In this document: piece by piece, positions 28,508 to 37,603 of the stretch
Numbering within the stretch: position 1 is the first letter of the stretch
How the letters are laid out: each line of letters opens with the position of its first letter
Source of the DNA: VAZQ01 sp963744275
GTDB lineage: Bacteria > Pseudomonadota > Alphaproteobacteria > Rhizobiales > Xanthobacteraceae
Direction: 5' to 3'
Length of the DNA stretch: 64,000 nt
NCBI GenBank assembly: GCA_963744275.1
Contig: CAVUSX010000029.1
Span: 558,001 to 622,000, forward strand
Made by a program: the position numbers and the translations under genes
The notes under the pieces: generated by a model
The model's input: only the letters and a program-made list of their open reading frames with translations
The model's database searches: none
What the model was told of the DNA's origin: nothing

Positions 28508-29644
28508 ATGCAGATGCGCTCCTCGGCATACTGGTTGTTCGCATGCTTGGCCGTGGCGGCTCTCGCAGGGTTGCCGACGTTGGCTGCCGCAGACGACGAG
28601 GATGCCTGCACAAAACAATCAGGTGACCTCGCCATCGCGGCGTGCTCGCGCGCCATCGACTCGGGCCGATACACGGGCCGAAGCCTCGCGGCGGACTACG
28701 TCAAACGCGGCCGAGAGTACCAGGCAAGGCGCGACCTCGACCGCGCCCTGGCGGATTTCAGCGAGGCGATCCGGCTCGATCCGACATTTGCCTTGGCCTT
28801 CAACCTCCGCGGCCTTGCGTACAAAATAAAGGGCGACTTCGATCGTGCCGTCGCGGATGACAACGAGGGGATCCGACTCGATCCGACGATTGCCGCAGCC
28901 TTCAACAACCGCGGCTCCGCGTACTCCGCCAAGGGCGACGTCGACCGCGCTATCGCCGACTACAACGAGGCCATCAGGCTCGATCCGAAAATTTCCTCCG
29001 CCTTCAACAACCGCGGCTTCGCGTACTTCATCAAGGGCGACCTCGATCGCGCCATCGCCGACCACAGCGAGGCCATCAGGCTCAATCCGAAATATGGCTT
29101 CGCCTTCTTGAACCGCGGCGCCGCGTACCGAGCCCAGGGCGACCTCGACCGCGCCATCGCCGACTACAGCGAGGTCATCAGGCTCAATCCGGAATATAAC
29201 TTCGTTTTGCTCAGCCGCGGCGTCGCGTACTATTACGCCGGCTCTCTCCCAAAGGCGCTCGCCGACCTCAATCAAGCGAGCGAGCTTAATCCCACACTTG
29301 CCTATACGGCGCTGTGGCTCGACATTGTGAACAAGCGCAGCAATCTGCCGAGCCGCCTCCAGCAGGCGGTCGCGCAGATCGACATGGCGCATTGGCCCGC
29401 ACCGGTGATCCGCCTGTTCCTGGGCCAGATGACGCCGGCGGCCGTGCTTGCGGCCGCCGACGACCCCGACCCCGACACCAAGAGGAGCCAAATCTGCGAA
29501 GCCCATTTCTACAGCGGGGAGCTGGCATTGCTGCGGGACGCCAAGGGGGAGGCCGCGCAACTGTTCAAGGCAGCGGCCGAGAGTTGCCCGAGGACGTTCA
29601 TCGGCGATGGGGCCGTCGCGGAGCTAAAGCAGCTCGCACAATGA
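28508..29644 (+). CDS. Exported TPR repeat protein
   Basis: This is a secreted or periplasmic tetratricopeptide repeat protein, likely a protein-protein scaffold. The signal peptide MQMRSSAYWLFACLAVAALAG ends near LAAADDEDACTKQ. Six consecutive 34-residue TPRs follow, from DYVKRGREYQARRDLDRALADF to SRGVAYYYAGSLPKALADL, each with the RGxAYxxxGDxDRAIADYxEAIRLxP pattern. The C-terminal 110 residues (ICEAHFYSGELALLRDAKGEAAQLFKAAAESCP) form a further TPR-like segment. The repeats are also near-identical at DNA level in 102-bp periods, suggesting recent expansion. The start at 28508 follows GGAG. Partners are unknown. Confidence 0.88.
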   Translation: MQMRSSAYWLFACLAVAALAGLPTLAAADDEDACTKQSGDLAIAACSRAIDSGRYTGRSLAADYVKRGREYQARRDLDRALADFSEAIRLDPTFALAFNLRGLAYKIKGDFDRAVADDNEGIRLDPTIAAAFNNRGSAYSAKGDVDRAIADYNEAIRLDPKISSAFNNRGFAYFIKGDLDRAIADHSEAIRLNPKYGFAFLNRGAAYRAQGDLDRAIADYSEVIRLNPEYNFVLLSRGVAYYYAGSLPKALADLNQASELNPTLAYTALWLDIVNKRSNLPSRLQQAVAQIDMAHWPAPVIRLFLGQMTPAAVLAAADDPDPDTKRSQICEAHFYSGELALLRDAKGEAAQLFKAAAESCPRTFIGDGAVAELKQLAQ

Positions 29645-29664
29645 CGGTCGTCGGCGCGAAGTTA

Positions 29665-29700
29665 TCGCCGGATCGCCCTCGCCGACGAGGTCATCGCGTA
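29665..29700 (+). pseudogene. Tiny remnant of an ABC_sub_bind C-terminus
   Basis: The sequence encodes IALADEV-type residues ending in TAG, matching the last residues of the family for the third time within 4 kb. It is only about 12 codons, so it marks the scar of a deleted copy. The remaining gap to 29869 shows no gene. Confidence 0.4.
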
Positions 29701-29869
29701 GGCCCTTTTTTGCGGCACTGCATGAAGGGCGGTATCGGCCCATCGCGACATGTGGTCCTGAGAAGATTGTCGGTCGATTTCGGGGCAAGGCGGACGCTCC
29801 GAACGTCGTTCTGCCGCACGCATTTGTGAGCTCACGACCCGTAGGGGTTTCGCGGCCGCCCTGGCCGCG

Positions 29870-31360
29870 CTACTCCACCACGATCTTCACCAGATCGCCG
29901 GGGTTCAGCCGGTCGCCCGGCTCCAGGCCGTTGAGGACGCGGAAGCGCTCGAGCTTGCGATCGACCACCGCCATGCGGCTGGCCAATTGCTCGACCGTGT
30001 CGCCGTTGCCGACGGTGACGACCCGCAGCCGCAGCGGCCGCGCCGCCTTGCTCTCGGCGATGCTCATGCGCCGGAAGGTGGCGACCGAGTTGCGGAACGA
30101 CTTGTCGATCTCGGGCGTCATGTGCTTGGTCGCGAAGATGAAGCGGTAGACGTCGCTGCCGAAGCGCACCGCAAACAGCCGGAACGACCACTGCTCGCCC
30201 TTGGCATTGGCGGTCGCGGCCGGAAAGCCGTTGATGGTGGTGCTTTCGATGCTCTTGTCGTCGACGTTCTCGATCCAGCCGGAGTTGAGATAATCGGTGA
30301 GCGCTTGCTCGGTCGGCACCCGCACCACGTCGAGCCGCAGCGCCTGGCCGCCGCCTTCCTTGACCCCCAGGATGGCTTGCGCGGTGTTGTCGAGCGTAAA
30401 GCCCTCCGGCGCCACGAAGGTGAATCCGAGCCGGGGGTGCAGGAAGTGACGGCCGCGCACCAGGCCTTCGCTCGGGTCGTCGCCATAGACCATGCCGTCG
30501 ACGGCGGCCAGATAGGCGTTGCGGTCGCGCTCGCCGCTGCCGGGCGCCCCGATCTGGCGGGCGGTCGCCTGCGCGTTCTTGACCCGCTCCGGGGTGGCGG
30601 GATGCGAGGACAGGAAGTCGGGCGCGCGCGGATCGATGCTCGCTTGACCCGATTGCCGCAGCTCCAAGTCGCGGCCGAGCGAGGTGAGGAAGCGCGCCGC
30701 CCCATAGGCATCGTATCCGGCGCGCGCCGCGATCCCGACCCCGATCCCGTCGGCCTCGAATTCCTGGGCGCGCGAGTAGCTCGCCAGCCCGATCTTGGCT
30801 TTCGCCAGCGCCAGCGCGCCCGTGTCCGGATCGCTCAGCACGCCATTGACCATGCGGCTCACCAGCGCGACCTGCTTCGCGCGGTCCTCGCGCAACTCGG
30901 CGTGATGGGCGATCACATGGGCCATCTCATGGGACATCACGGAGGCGAGCTCGGAGTTGTCGTTGGCGAGCGCGATCAGGCCGCGGCTCACGTAGAGCTG
31001 GCCGCTCGGCAGCGCAAAGGCATTGACCACCGGCGAGTTCAGGAGCGTGACGCGATAATGCAGGTCCGGCCGCTCGGAGGCCGCCACCAGCTTTTCGACG
31101 GTCTGGCTGACCATGGCCTCGATGCGCGGATCCTCATAGGCGCCGTTGTAGGCGGCGAGAATCCGCTCGTGCTCGCGCTGGGAAGCCGGATCGCTATCCG
31201 CCACCGCGGCCGGCTTGGGCGAATCCGGCACCGAGATCGCGGCCTGCCGGTCGAGCACGCCCGAGCTGGCGCAACCGGCGAGCAGCAGCACCGCCGCCAG
31301 CAGGCCGAAGCGCGCCCGGACCCGAACACCGCGCCCTCGCGATTGGCTAATGTCGATCAT
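29870..31360 (-). CDS. M48 family metalloprotease lipoprotein with C-terminal LysM-like domain
   Basis: This is a BepA/LoiP-like zinc metalloprotease of the periplasm or outer membrane that takes part in envelope quality control in its family. The lipobox LLLAGC ends at Cys30. The zinc motif HEMAH is at residues 144-148, with the third ligand in EFEADGIG near residue 200. After the catalytic domain (SSHPATPERVKNA) comes a variable region and then a C-terminal LysM-like module with VGNGDTVEQLASRM and PGDRLNPGDLVKIVV. The start at 31360 is set by a GGGGGGC site and the lipoprotein signal. The gene is intact and divergent from nothing obvious; an amidohydrolase lies upstream. Confidence 0.92.
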   Translation of the reverse strand: MIDISQSRGRGVRVRARFGLLAAVLLLAGCASSGVLDRQAAISVPDSPKPAAVADSDPASQREHERILAAYNGAYEDPRIEAMVSQTVEKLVAASERPDLHYRVTLLNSPVVNAFALPSGQLYVSRGLIALANDNSELASVMSHEMAHVIAHHAELREDRAKQVALVSRMVNGVLSDPDTGALALAKAKIGLASYSRAQEFEADGIGVGIAARAGYDAYGAARFLTSLGRDLELRQSGQASIDPRAPDFLSSHPATPERVKNAQATARQIGAPGSGERDRNAYLAAVDGMVYGDDPSEGLVRGRHFLHPRLGFTFVAPEGFTLDNTAQAILGVKEGGGQALRLDVVRVPTEQALTDYLNSGWIENVDDKSIESTTINGFPAATANAKGEQWSFRLFAVRFGSDVYRFIFATKHMTPEIDKSFRNSVATFRRMSIAESKAARPLRLRVVTVGNGDTVEQLASRMAVVDRKLERFRVLNGLEPGDRLNPGDLVKIVVE

Positions 31361-31654
31361 GCCCCCCGCTTTCGCGGTCCGAAGCCATTTTGCCCTCGAC
31401 CACCGCAAAGCGACCCTCTTGCCACAGCTTTGGCCGCCCCGGCAGACCCCATTCTTCGCACTCGATGGCATAATCCGGTTCGCCCGACAGGCCAAGCCTC
31501 CGGGTGCGGGTCACACGCTCTCGTGACAAAAAAATCGGCTCGACCGGGGCCGATCCTCATGCGGATAACGAACGGCGCAAATCGGGCGGTACTGCGGCGG
31601 GCACGGCACCGGTGGCCGCGCCCCGCCGGCCGTGCTTCAAGCGGTCTTGCGGCT

Positions 31655-32617
31655 TCAAGCCGCCGAGCTGAAGCCGTAAAGCGCCTGCGGATTCTGCACC
31701 AGGATGCGGTTGCGCGTCGCCTCGTCGGGAGCCCATTGCGCCATGAGGTCGAACAGCACCGCATCGTCGGGCTTGTTGGGCTCGCTCGGGTGCGGCCAAT
31801 TGCTCCCCCAGACCAGCCGCTCCGGCGCGGCCTTCACATAGGCCTGCGCGATCTTGCCGACGTCCGCATAGCCGGGCGGGCCGTCCTTGCTGCTGTCATA
31901 GGTCACCGACAGCTTCACCCAGGTGCGGCCCTGGTCGAGGAGCCGGCGGATGATCTTAACCGCCGGGTGATCGAGGCCGGCAGGCTGGGGAATGTGGCCC
32001 ATGTGATCGAGCACGATCGGCGAGGCCATCCGGCCCAGCAAATCCGCCGACGCCACGATCTGGTCGGCGGTGGTGTTGAACTGCACATGCCAGCCGAGCG
32101 CGTTCACCCGCTTGGACAAGGCTTCGATCACCTCGGGGGTTGCGGTGCTGGCGGCGCCGGGCCGGCCGCTGGTGAGCGAGAAGCGGATGCCGCGAATGCC
32201 GCCGGCGTCCAGGCTCTTCAATTCCGCATCCGTGATGCCCGGATACACGATGGCGATGCCGCGCGCATTGGGGCCGATCTGCTTGAGCGCGTCGAGCGTC
32301 GCAGCGTTGTCGCCGACCGGCGCCGGATAGGGCGCCGGCGTCACCACGATATTGCGGCTGGTTCCGATCCGGCGCTGCAGCAGCCGGTAGTCCTCCAGCC
32401 GCGCGTTCGGCACCTGCTGCACCTGCGGCCGCGAGGGCGGAAAGCGGGCCGGGTCGTAGATGTGGTGATGGCAGTCGCAGGCCCCTGGCGGCGCTTTCAG
32501 CTTGGCGTTCTCGCTGCCCGATGAGTTGGGTGCCGGCTCGGCGCGGCCGGGCGAAAGCCCCGAGGCGCTGGCGGCCAGCGCCGAGGCGCCCGCGATGAAG
32601 GTTCGACGCGCGATCAT
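31655..32617 (-). CDS. Amidohydrolase_2 family metal-dependent hydrolase (copy A)
   Basis: This is a TIM-barrel hydrolase of the amidohydrolase-2 family, related to 2-pyrone-4,6-dicarboxylate hydrolase-type enzymes. A twin-arginine-like signal MIARRTFIAGASALAASASG suggests export. The metal-site HHH triplet in ACDCHHHIYDP is at residues 50-52, with LDHMGHIPQP and WGSNWPHPSEP further on supplying His/Asp ligands. It is a close paralogue of the gene starting at 33647 (same order, strand and end sequence ILVQNPQALYGF), so it arose by tandem duplication. The start at 32617 is fixed by the signal peptide. Confidence 0.9.
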   Translation of the reverse strand: MIARRTFIAGASALAASASGLSPGRAEPAPNSSGSENAKLKAPPGACDCHHHIYDPARFPPSRPQVQQVPNARLEDYRLLQRRIGTSRNIVVTPAPYPAPVGDNAATLDALKQIGPNARGIAIVYPGITDAELKSLDAGGIRGIRFSLTSGRPGAASTATPEVIEALSKRVNALGWHVQFNTTADQIVASADLLGRMASPIVLDHMGHIPQPAGLDHPAVKIIRRLLDQGRTWVKLSVTYDSSKDGPPGYADVGKIAQAYVKAAPERLVWGSNWPHPSEPNKPDDAVLFDLMAQWAPDEATRNRILVQNPQALYGFSSAA

Positions 32618-32696
32618 GTGGTTCTCCCTGTGGGCTTGAAATTCGTTTGCTCGAGGATCGGTGACCGGCGCCGCGGCGCCAAGATTTCGGCGCGTC

Positions 32697-33647
32697 TCAG
32701 GCCGCTTTCCCGAACCCGTAGAAGGTCTGCGGATTCTGCACCAGGATGCGCTCGCGCGTCGCCGCATCCGGGATCCATTGCGTCAGCAGATCGAACAGGA
32801 TCGCGTCGTCCGGATGATCGTCGCCCTGCGAGGGGTGCGGCCAGTCGCTCGCCCACACCAGGCGCTCGGGCGCGGCCTTCACATAGGCCTGCGCCACCGG
32901 CGTCACGTCGGCGTAGCTCGGCGCGCCGATCTTGCTGTCGATATAGGGGGCCGAGAGCTTCACCCAGCTGCGCCCCTTGTCGATCAGCCGGCGCACCGTG
33001 GCGAACACCGGATCATTGATGCCGGCCGGTTCTCCCGGATGGGCGAAATGATCGAACATGACCGGTATCGGCAACCGCATCAGCACATCCTCGATCGCGA
33101 TGATCTGCTTGGCGGTGGTGCTGATCTGCACGTGCCAGCCGAGATCGCTCACGCGCTTCGACAACGGCTCCAGCATGGCGACCGTGGTGGGGCTCGATGG
33201 ATTGAGCATGAAGCGCATGCCGCGCACGCCGAGACCGGCGAGCCGTTTGAGCTCGGCATCGGTCACGCTCGAATCCACCACCGCGATCGCGCGCGCGCTT
33301 GCGCCGAGCGTCGCCAGCGCATCGAGCGTGCAGCTGTTGTCGGTGCCGTAGGTCGAAGGCGTCACGATCACGTTGCGGGTGGTGCCGATGCGCTTCTGGA
33401 ACAGACGATAGTCCTCCGCGCGCGCATCGAGGGGGTGCGGCCCCATACCCGGCGCCGCCGCAAAGCGGCTGTTGTAGATGTGCATGTGGCAGTCGCAGGC
33501 ATTCGGCGGCGCCTTGAGCTTGGGCGGCTCGGTGCCGGCCGAATACGGCACCGCCTGCGCGCCGCCCGATCGAATGGAGATGCCGGTCGCGCCGGCCGCC
33601 AGTGCGGCCGACGCGGCGCCCTTGAGCAAGGTGCGACGTGCGATCAT
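32697..33647 (-). CDS. Amidohydrolase_2 family metal-dependent hydrolase (copy B)
   Basis: This is the paralogue of the downstream gene, with the signal MIARRTLLKGAASAALAAGATG, metal residues in ACDCHMHIYNS (His54, His56), MFDHFAHPGEPAGI and WASDWPHPSQG, and the same ending NPQTFYGF. A GGGAGGAGC site precedes ATG 33647. The two copies are separated by about 80 bp and probably co-transcribed. The HMH in place of HHH and several loop differences suggest divergence in substrate. The substrate is unknown; family members act on lactones or cyclic carboxylates. Confidence 0.9.
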   Translation of the reverse strand: MIARRTLLKGAASAALAAGATGISIRSGGAQAVPYSAGTEPPKLKAPPNACDCHMHIYNSRFAAAPGMGPHPLDARAEDYRLFQKRIGTTRNVIVTPSTYGTDNSCTLDALATLGASARAIAVVDSSVTDAELKRLAGLGVRGMRFMLNPSSPTTVAMLEPLSKRVSDLGWHVQISTTAKQIIAIEDVLMRLPIPVMFDHFAHPGEPAGINDPVFATVRRLIDKGRSWVKLSAPYIDSKIGAPSYADVTPVAQAYVKAAPERLVWASDWPHPSQGDDHPDDAILFDLLTQWIPDAATRERILVQNPQTFYGFGKAA

Positions 33648-33959
33648 GTGCTCCTCCCGATATGGCGCCGTCTCGCGCGGCACGCGCCCGCGAGTATAGT
33701 CCCAAAGCCATGCCGGTGTATCGGCTGCCGCGGCGCGCGTTCCGATCCGGTTGAATTGCAAACGCGTACTCGTTGCGGCGCGATTGCTGCGGCAGATACC
33801 GCCCGATTTCACATCAGCTTTTCGGGTGATGAGATGAGCGCCACGATCCCGATCGACACGGGCTGCCGCGCCGCCGGCACGTTCATGGTGAATCGCACTC
33901 GTTGCTCGCGGACGCATGCTCCAGTGGACACGTTCGAGCGCGCGTTGTAGATGATCGTC

Positions 33960-34379
33960 ATGCCAAAAAAGTCACCCAATTCCACCGACAAGCATGTGGG
34001 CAGTCGCGTCCGCATGCGCCGAATGATGCTGGAGATGAGCCAGACCGAGCTCGGCAACGATATCGGGCTGACGTTCCAGCAAGTTCAGAAATACGAAAAG
34101 GGCACCAACCGGATCGGCGCTGGTCGGCTGCACGAAATTGCTCGCATCCTGCAGGTTCCGATCTCGTTCTTTTTCGAAGGCTCGCCGCGCGAGCCGGGGG
34201 CGCCGGCCGGTGCGCACAGCGAAGCGGACGGGCCGCCGTTGCCCACCTATGTCACTGATTTCTTGGCGACATCGGACGGGCTCGCGCTCACCAAGGCGTT
34301 CATGCAGATCAAGGACTCCAACCTGCGGCGCCGCATCGTCAGCCTGGTGCAGGAAATCACCGGCGGCGGAGATCGTTGA
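33960..34379 (+). CDS. XRE family helix-turn-helix transcriptional regulator
   Basis: This is a Cro/CI-type DNA-binding regulator. The HTH is visible at residues 15-70: VGSRVRMRRMMLEMSQTELGNDIGLTFQQVQKYEKGTNRIGAGRLHEIARIL. The C-terminal region (SFFFEGSPREPGAPAGAH, then VTDFLATSDGLALTKAFMQIKDSNLRRRIVSLVQEI) matches the common alphaproteobacterial one-domain regulator family. I took the second Met (MPKKSPNSTDKHVG); an ATG three codons earlier is in frame. It stands alone, divergent from the amidohydrolases, and could regulate them. The gene is intact. Confidence 0.9.
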   Translation: MPKKSPNSTDKHVGSRVRMRRMMLEMSQTELGNDIGLTFQQVQKYEKGTNRIGAGRLHEIARILQVPISFFFEGSPREPGAPAGAHSEADGPPLPTYVTDFLATSDGLALTKAFMQIKDSNLRRRIVSLVQEITGGGDR

Positions 34380-34717
34380 AGACCGGACGCCGCCCCGGAG
34401 GCGGATCGCGGCCCGATTCCGCCGCGCGACCGGGAGCGAATTCGAGCCGCGATCTTGCTCCGGGTATTTGTTTGGTCGCGTGACTATATTCGGATGTATG
34501 CAATTCCCGCCTTTGGGGCTGGGCGTGCACACACCTTCAAGAAATCGATCATGTTGTGTCTTCAGGGACACACTACTTCCAATCCTTCGCCCCGCCGGGA
34601 GAAGGTGGGATGAGCGATATCGAATCGCGAGCTCGCTCTGAGTATTTGGTCGGTCGCTCGATCAATCCGATGGTCGGCAACCCCGCCTTCGGCGGGCAGG
34701 CGCCTCGGGACCACGCC
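34380..34717. other. Intergenic stretch, lower G+C, hairpin near right end
   Basis: No gene is seen. A CCCGCCTTCGGCGGG hairpin at about 34682-34697 lies just past the 3' end of the leftward binding-protein gene and may be its terminator, although no T-run follows. Confidence 0.5.
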
Positions 34718-35758
34718 TTATTGCGGGCTGGGAACCAGCTTCTTGACGATCTCGACCAGCTCGGGCGGCGTCGCGTAGAGGTTGGCGACCAGCCGCTTCA
34801 GGTCCTGCGGCGAACGATAGGTCATGTCGAGCTTGAGCCGCTCCGCCTCGGCAATCAGCTCGGGATCGTGCACGGCCTCGGCGAAGGCCTTGCGCATCAC
34901 CTCCACGCGCTCTTTCGGGGTGTCGGGCGGCAGCGCATAGGGCCGGCCGAACTCGACGCTCGAGAACACGAAACGCATGAGCTGGCGCTGCTCTTCGGTC
35001 TTGGCGAAATCGAAGATCGAGGGCACATCCTTGAGCTCCGGTATGGCGGCTTCCTCGGCCCGCAGGATGATGCGGATCTTGCCCTCGCGCAAAAGCTGCT
35101 CGTAGATGCGGAACTGTCCGTAGGTGGCGCAAACCCCCTGCACCTCGCCGCGCTCCATGGCGAGGACCGCGTCGGTGGTGCCCTTGTAGCCCTCGATGAC
35201 GCGGAATTTGGTGCCGAGCACGTGGTTGAAGACGGTCGGCAGAATGCTGAGCGAAGAGCCGGCGCCGGAGCCCGCCACGATCAGCTCATGGGTGAACAGG
35301 TCGGCCGCGGTCTGGACCGGCGCGGTGGCGTAGGCCACGCAGACGCGGCTCGGCAGCGAGGTGGCGCCGAGCCAATTGAACAGGCGGGGATCGGCGCTGA
35401 CATTGGGTTGCCCCATCCGGGCCTGGCTCGGCACATTGCGCGAGAACGAGCCGAACACGGTCCCGTCGCGCGGCGCCTGGCTGTAGAGAAAGTTGGCGGC
35501 CGTGATGCTGGCGGCCTGCGGCATGTTCTGCGCGATGATGGTGGGCTCGCCCGGAATGTGCCGCACCAGATATTTGGCCAGGAATCGCGCCGCCAGGTCA
35601 TAGTCGTTGCCGACCGGGTGGCCGATGATCATGCGGATCTGCTTGCCGGCATAGAAGTCCGGCCCGCTCTGCCCCAGCGCGCCCGAGGGAGCGGCGGCCG
35701 CAAGACAAAGGGCGGCCCACCAGGCTGCTGTTGCAGATAGGGTTGGTCTCGCCGGCAT
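34718..35758 (-). CDS. Bug/TTT family substrate-binding protein
   Basis: This is an exported solute-binding protein. The family features are FYAGKQIRMIIGHPVGNDYDLAARFLAKYLVRHIPGEPTIIAQNMPQA, the PRDGTVFGSFS turn, KFRVIEGYKGTTDAVLAMERGEVQG and PPDTPKERVEVMRKAF. The start at 35758 (MPARPTLSATAAWWAALCLAAAAP) gives a good signal peptide; an ATG twelve codons earlier is possible. It is the same subtype as 22898 and 55992. There are no transporter subunits nearby. It may be part of an expanded orphan set. Confidence 0.9.
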   Translation of the reverse strand: MPARPTLSATAAWWAALCLAAAAPSGALGQSGPDFYAGKQIRMIIGHPVGNDYDLAARFLAKYLVRHIPGEPTIIAQNMPQAASITAANFLYSQAPRDGTVFGSFSRNVPSQARMGQPNVSADPRLFNWLGATSLPSRVCVAYATAPVQTAADLFTHELIVAGSGAGSSLSILPTVFNHVLGTKFRVIEGYKGTTDAVLAMERGEVQGVCATYGQFRIYEQLLREGKIRIILRAEEAAIPELKDVPSIFDFAKTEEQRQLMRFVFSSVEFGRPYALPPDTPKERVEVMRKAFAEAVHDPELIAEAERLKLDMTYRSPQDLKRLVANLYATPPELVEIVKKLVPSPQ

Positions 35759-35893
35759 GAGGGGATTTATCGCCGCGGAGGCGATCGACCGCAAGGCGCT
35801 CTGCGGTCGCAGGGGCTGTTGCGGGCGATCGGATTAAGGTGAAGTGCGCGCCGAGGCGCTCGATGTCCTCAAGTGATCCGAGAGACCAATTTC

Positions 35894-36703
35894 ATGACCG
35901 AGCAGACCCTGACCCGCTTCCTGGTTCGCCGCCCCGACGTAACGATCGAGGCGCTGGCGCAGGGGCGCGGCAACCGCATCGTGCTGCTGCCTTCGCTCGG
36001 GCGCTCCGCCGCGGATTTCGACCCGATCGCCGAGCGGCTGGCGCGGGCCGGTTTCCGCGTGCTGCGGCCGCAGCCGCGCGGGATCGGGGAAAGCCGTGGG
36101 CCCATGAGCGGCATCGATCTCCACGACTATGCGGCCGATATCGCGGCCCTCATCGCGCAGGACGGCGGCGCCGCCGCCTTCGTGGTCGGCCACGCCTTCG
36201 GCAACCGGGTCGCCCGCATGCTGGCGACCGATCGTCCCGACTTGGTGCGCGCCGTCGCGCTCGTCGCCGCCAATGTGGGCCATGCGCCGAGCCCGCCGGC
36301 GGTGCGCGCAGCGATCCGGGCGAGCGCCGATCCTGCGCTTGCCGACGGCGAGCGGCTCGCGGCCCTGCAATTCGCCTTCTTCGCGCCCGGCAACGATGCC
36401 GGCGCATGGCTTACCGGCTGGCATCCCGACGTGCTGGCGGCGCAGCGCCTGGCCGGCGACCGCACCTCGCGGGAAGAGGACTACGCCGCCGGGACCGCGC
36501 CGATCCTCTATCTGCAGCCGGATCATGATCCGCTCGCCCACGCGGACGACGCCCACGAGTTCAAGCGCGCACTGGGGGAGCGCGTCACCATCGTGGTGAT
36601 CCGCGACTGCAGCCACGCCGCGGTGGCCGAGCAGCCTGGAGCCATCAGCGACGCCCTGATCGATTACGCCGGCGCGCTGTGGCCGAAAGGTCGAGCCGGA
36701 TGA
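35894..36703 (+). CDS. Alpha/beta-hydrolase fold protein with non-canonical nucleophile elbow
   Basis: This has the overall fold of an alpha/beta hydrolase: IVLLPSLGRSAADFDPIAERLARAGFRVLRPQPRGIGES, then DYAADIAALIAQDG, and the elbow VVGHAFGNRVARMLA. In active members the elbow is GxSxG, but here the Ser position is Ala (GHAFG), so the usual nucleophile is missing. The acid region PILYLQPDHDPLA and the His region IRDCSHAAVAEQP are present. The protein may be a non-catalytic homologue, a lyase-like variant, or use another mechanism. The start MTEQT at 35894 is chosen over an upstream ATG. The gene is intact. Confidence 0.85.
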   Translation: MTEQTLTRFLVRRPDVTIEALAQGRGNRIVLLPSLGRSAADFDPIAERLARAGFRVLRPQPRGIGESRGPMSGIDLHDYAADIAALIAQDGGAAAFVVGHAFGNRVARMLATDRPDLVRAVALVAANVGHAPSPPAVRAAIRASADPALADGERLAALQFAFFAPGNDAGAWLTGWHPDVLAAQRLAGDRTSREEDYAAGTAPILYLQPDHDPLAHADDAHEFKRALGERVTIVVIRDCSHAAVAEQPGAISDALIDYAGALWPKGRAG

Positions 36704-37298
36704 GGGCGCCAGAATTGGGATGTTGTTGATCAAGCAGTCAGAATCTCGGTGCACAGCTACTCGCCAGCGATCCGGAAACGCACTCTTCGCCTTTATTTGC
36801 TTGGACGCCTTGATTTTGACCGAAATACGTGGCACACACCGCGCCTCATTCGTCGAGGAAGCCATGCTTACGATACGCTCATTCATCGAACTAACAGCCG
36901 CCCGGCCGAGCAATCGACCGAGCGATCGGCTGTATTCGTGCGTGCGCGCCGCCGGACAACCGGCGAAAAAGCCCGAACCAGGGCGCGGCTCGAGACCAGA
37001 ATAACCCGCGGAGACCATTGGCCTCCGCAACAAGCGGAGGACCAGATGGTCCGCACGATATCCAAGAAGCCTACCAACGCAAGCGTGACCGCAGGGTCAC
37101 GGTGCTCGTCGCTGCCTGCCGGCAGCCGGCGCGTGCTGTGTCGTCTTCCGTCTGCTTGCAGGCCGGCAGAATAAATCGCGGTCCGCAAGGATCGAACGAT
37201 GTGAACGTCCAGGATGGCGCCCTTGTGCATAAGGCGCCCCTTCGACCCGTAGGTCGCTCAAGCGCGAGCGCTCTGGTTTCGGCGAAGGAGTTGGCAAT
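36704..37298. other. Gap before the tRNA array, with hairpins and a possible tRNA-His remnant
   Basis: No convincing protein gene is seen; G+C is lower at the left. The strongest structures are a CTCCG-CAACAAG-CGGAG stem-loop at about 37022-37040 and, around 37216-37243, GGCGCCCTTGTGCATAAGGCGCC, which has a TTGTGCA loop like tRNA-His but no matching acceptor or T arm. Confidence 0.4.
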
Positions 37299-37373
37299 GC
37301 CGGCATAGGCCAGTGGTAGACCGCCGCCCTCGTAAGCCGGATGCCGGGTGTTCGATTCACCCTGCCGGCACCA
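37299..37373 (+). tRNA. tRNA-Thr(CGT)
   Basis: The cloverleaf has acceptor GCCGGCA/TGCCGGC, anticodon loop CTCGTAA and T-arm GGGTG-TTCGATT-CACCC, discriminator A and encoded CCA. The anticodon stem CCGCC/GCCGG has one mismatch. It is the first member of the array. Confidence 0.85.
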
Positions 37374-37382
37374 CTTATTATT

Positions 37383-37467
37383 GCGCGCGTGGCGGAACAG
37401 GAAGACGCATCGCACTCAGAATGCGACGGGTAACCCCGTGGGGGTTCAAGTCCCTCCGCGCGCACCA
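37383..37467 (+). tRNA. tRNA-Leu(CAG)
   Basis: Class II tRNA with acceptor GCGCGCG/CGCGCGC, loop CTCAGAA, long variable arm CGACGGGTAACCCCGTG and encoded CCA. It lies 9 nt after tRNA-Thr. Confidence 0.88.
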
Positions 37468-37603
37468 TTCGCAACGGTGCCTCCAATGATAAGCTCAAGC
37501 CCGGCTGGGATTTGAGTTGCGGCTGGTTCCGTAGTGCAGATATTTCCAGCGGGCCAATCTTGCGCCGCCCGGTCAGAGCGCACGCAACCCGACGAGATAG
37601 GCG

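Noticed and set aside
29987..32524. 845-codon plus-strand frame over the M48 protease and amidohydrolase genes
   Set aside because: Antisense to two well-supported genes; composition is that of a shadow frame.
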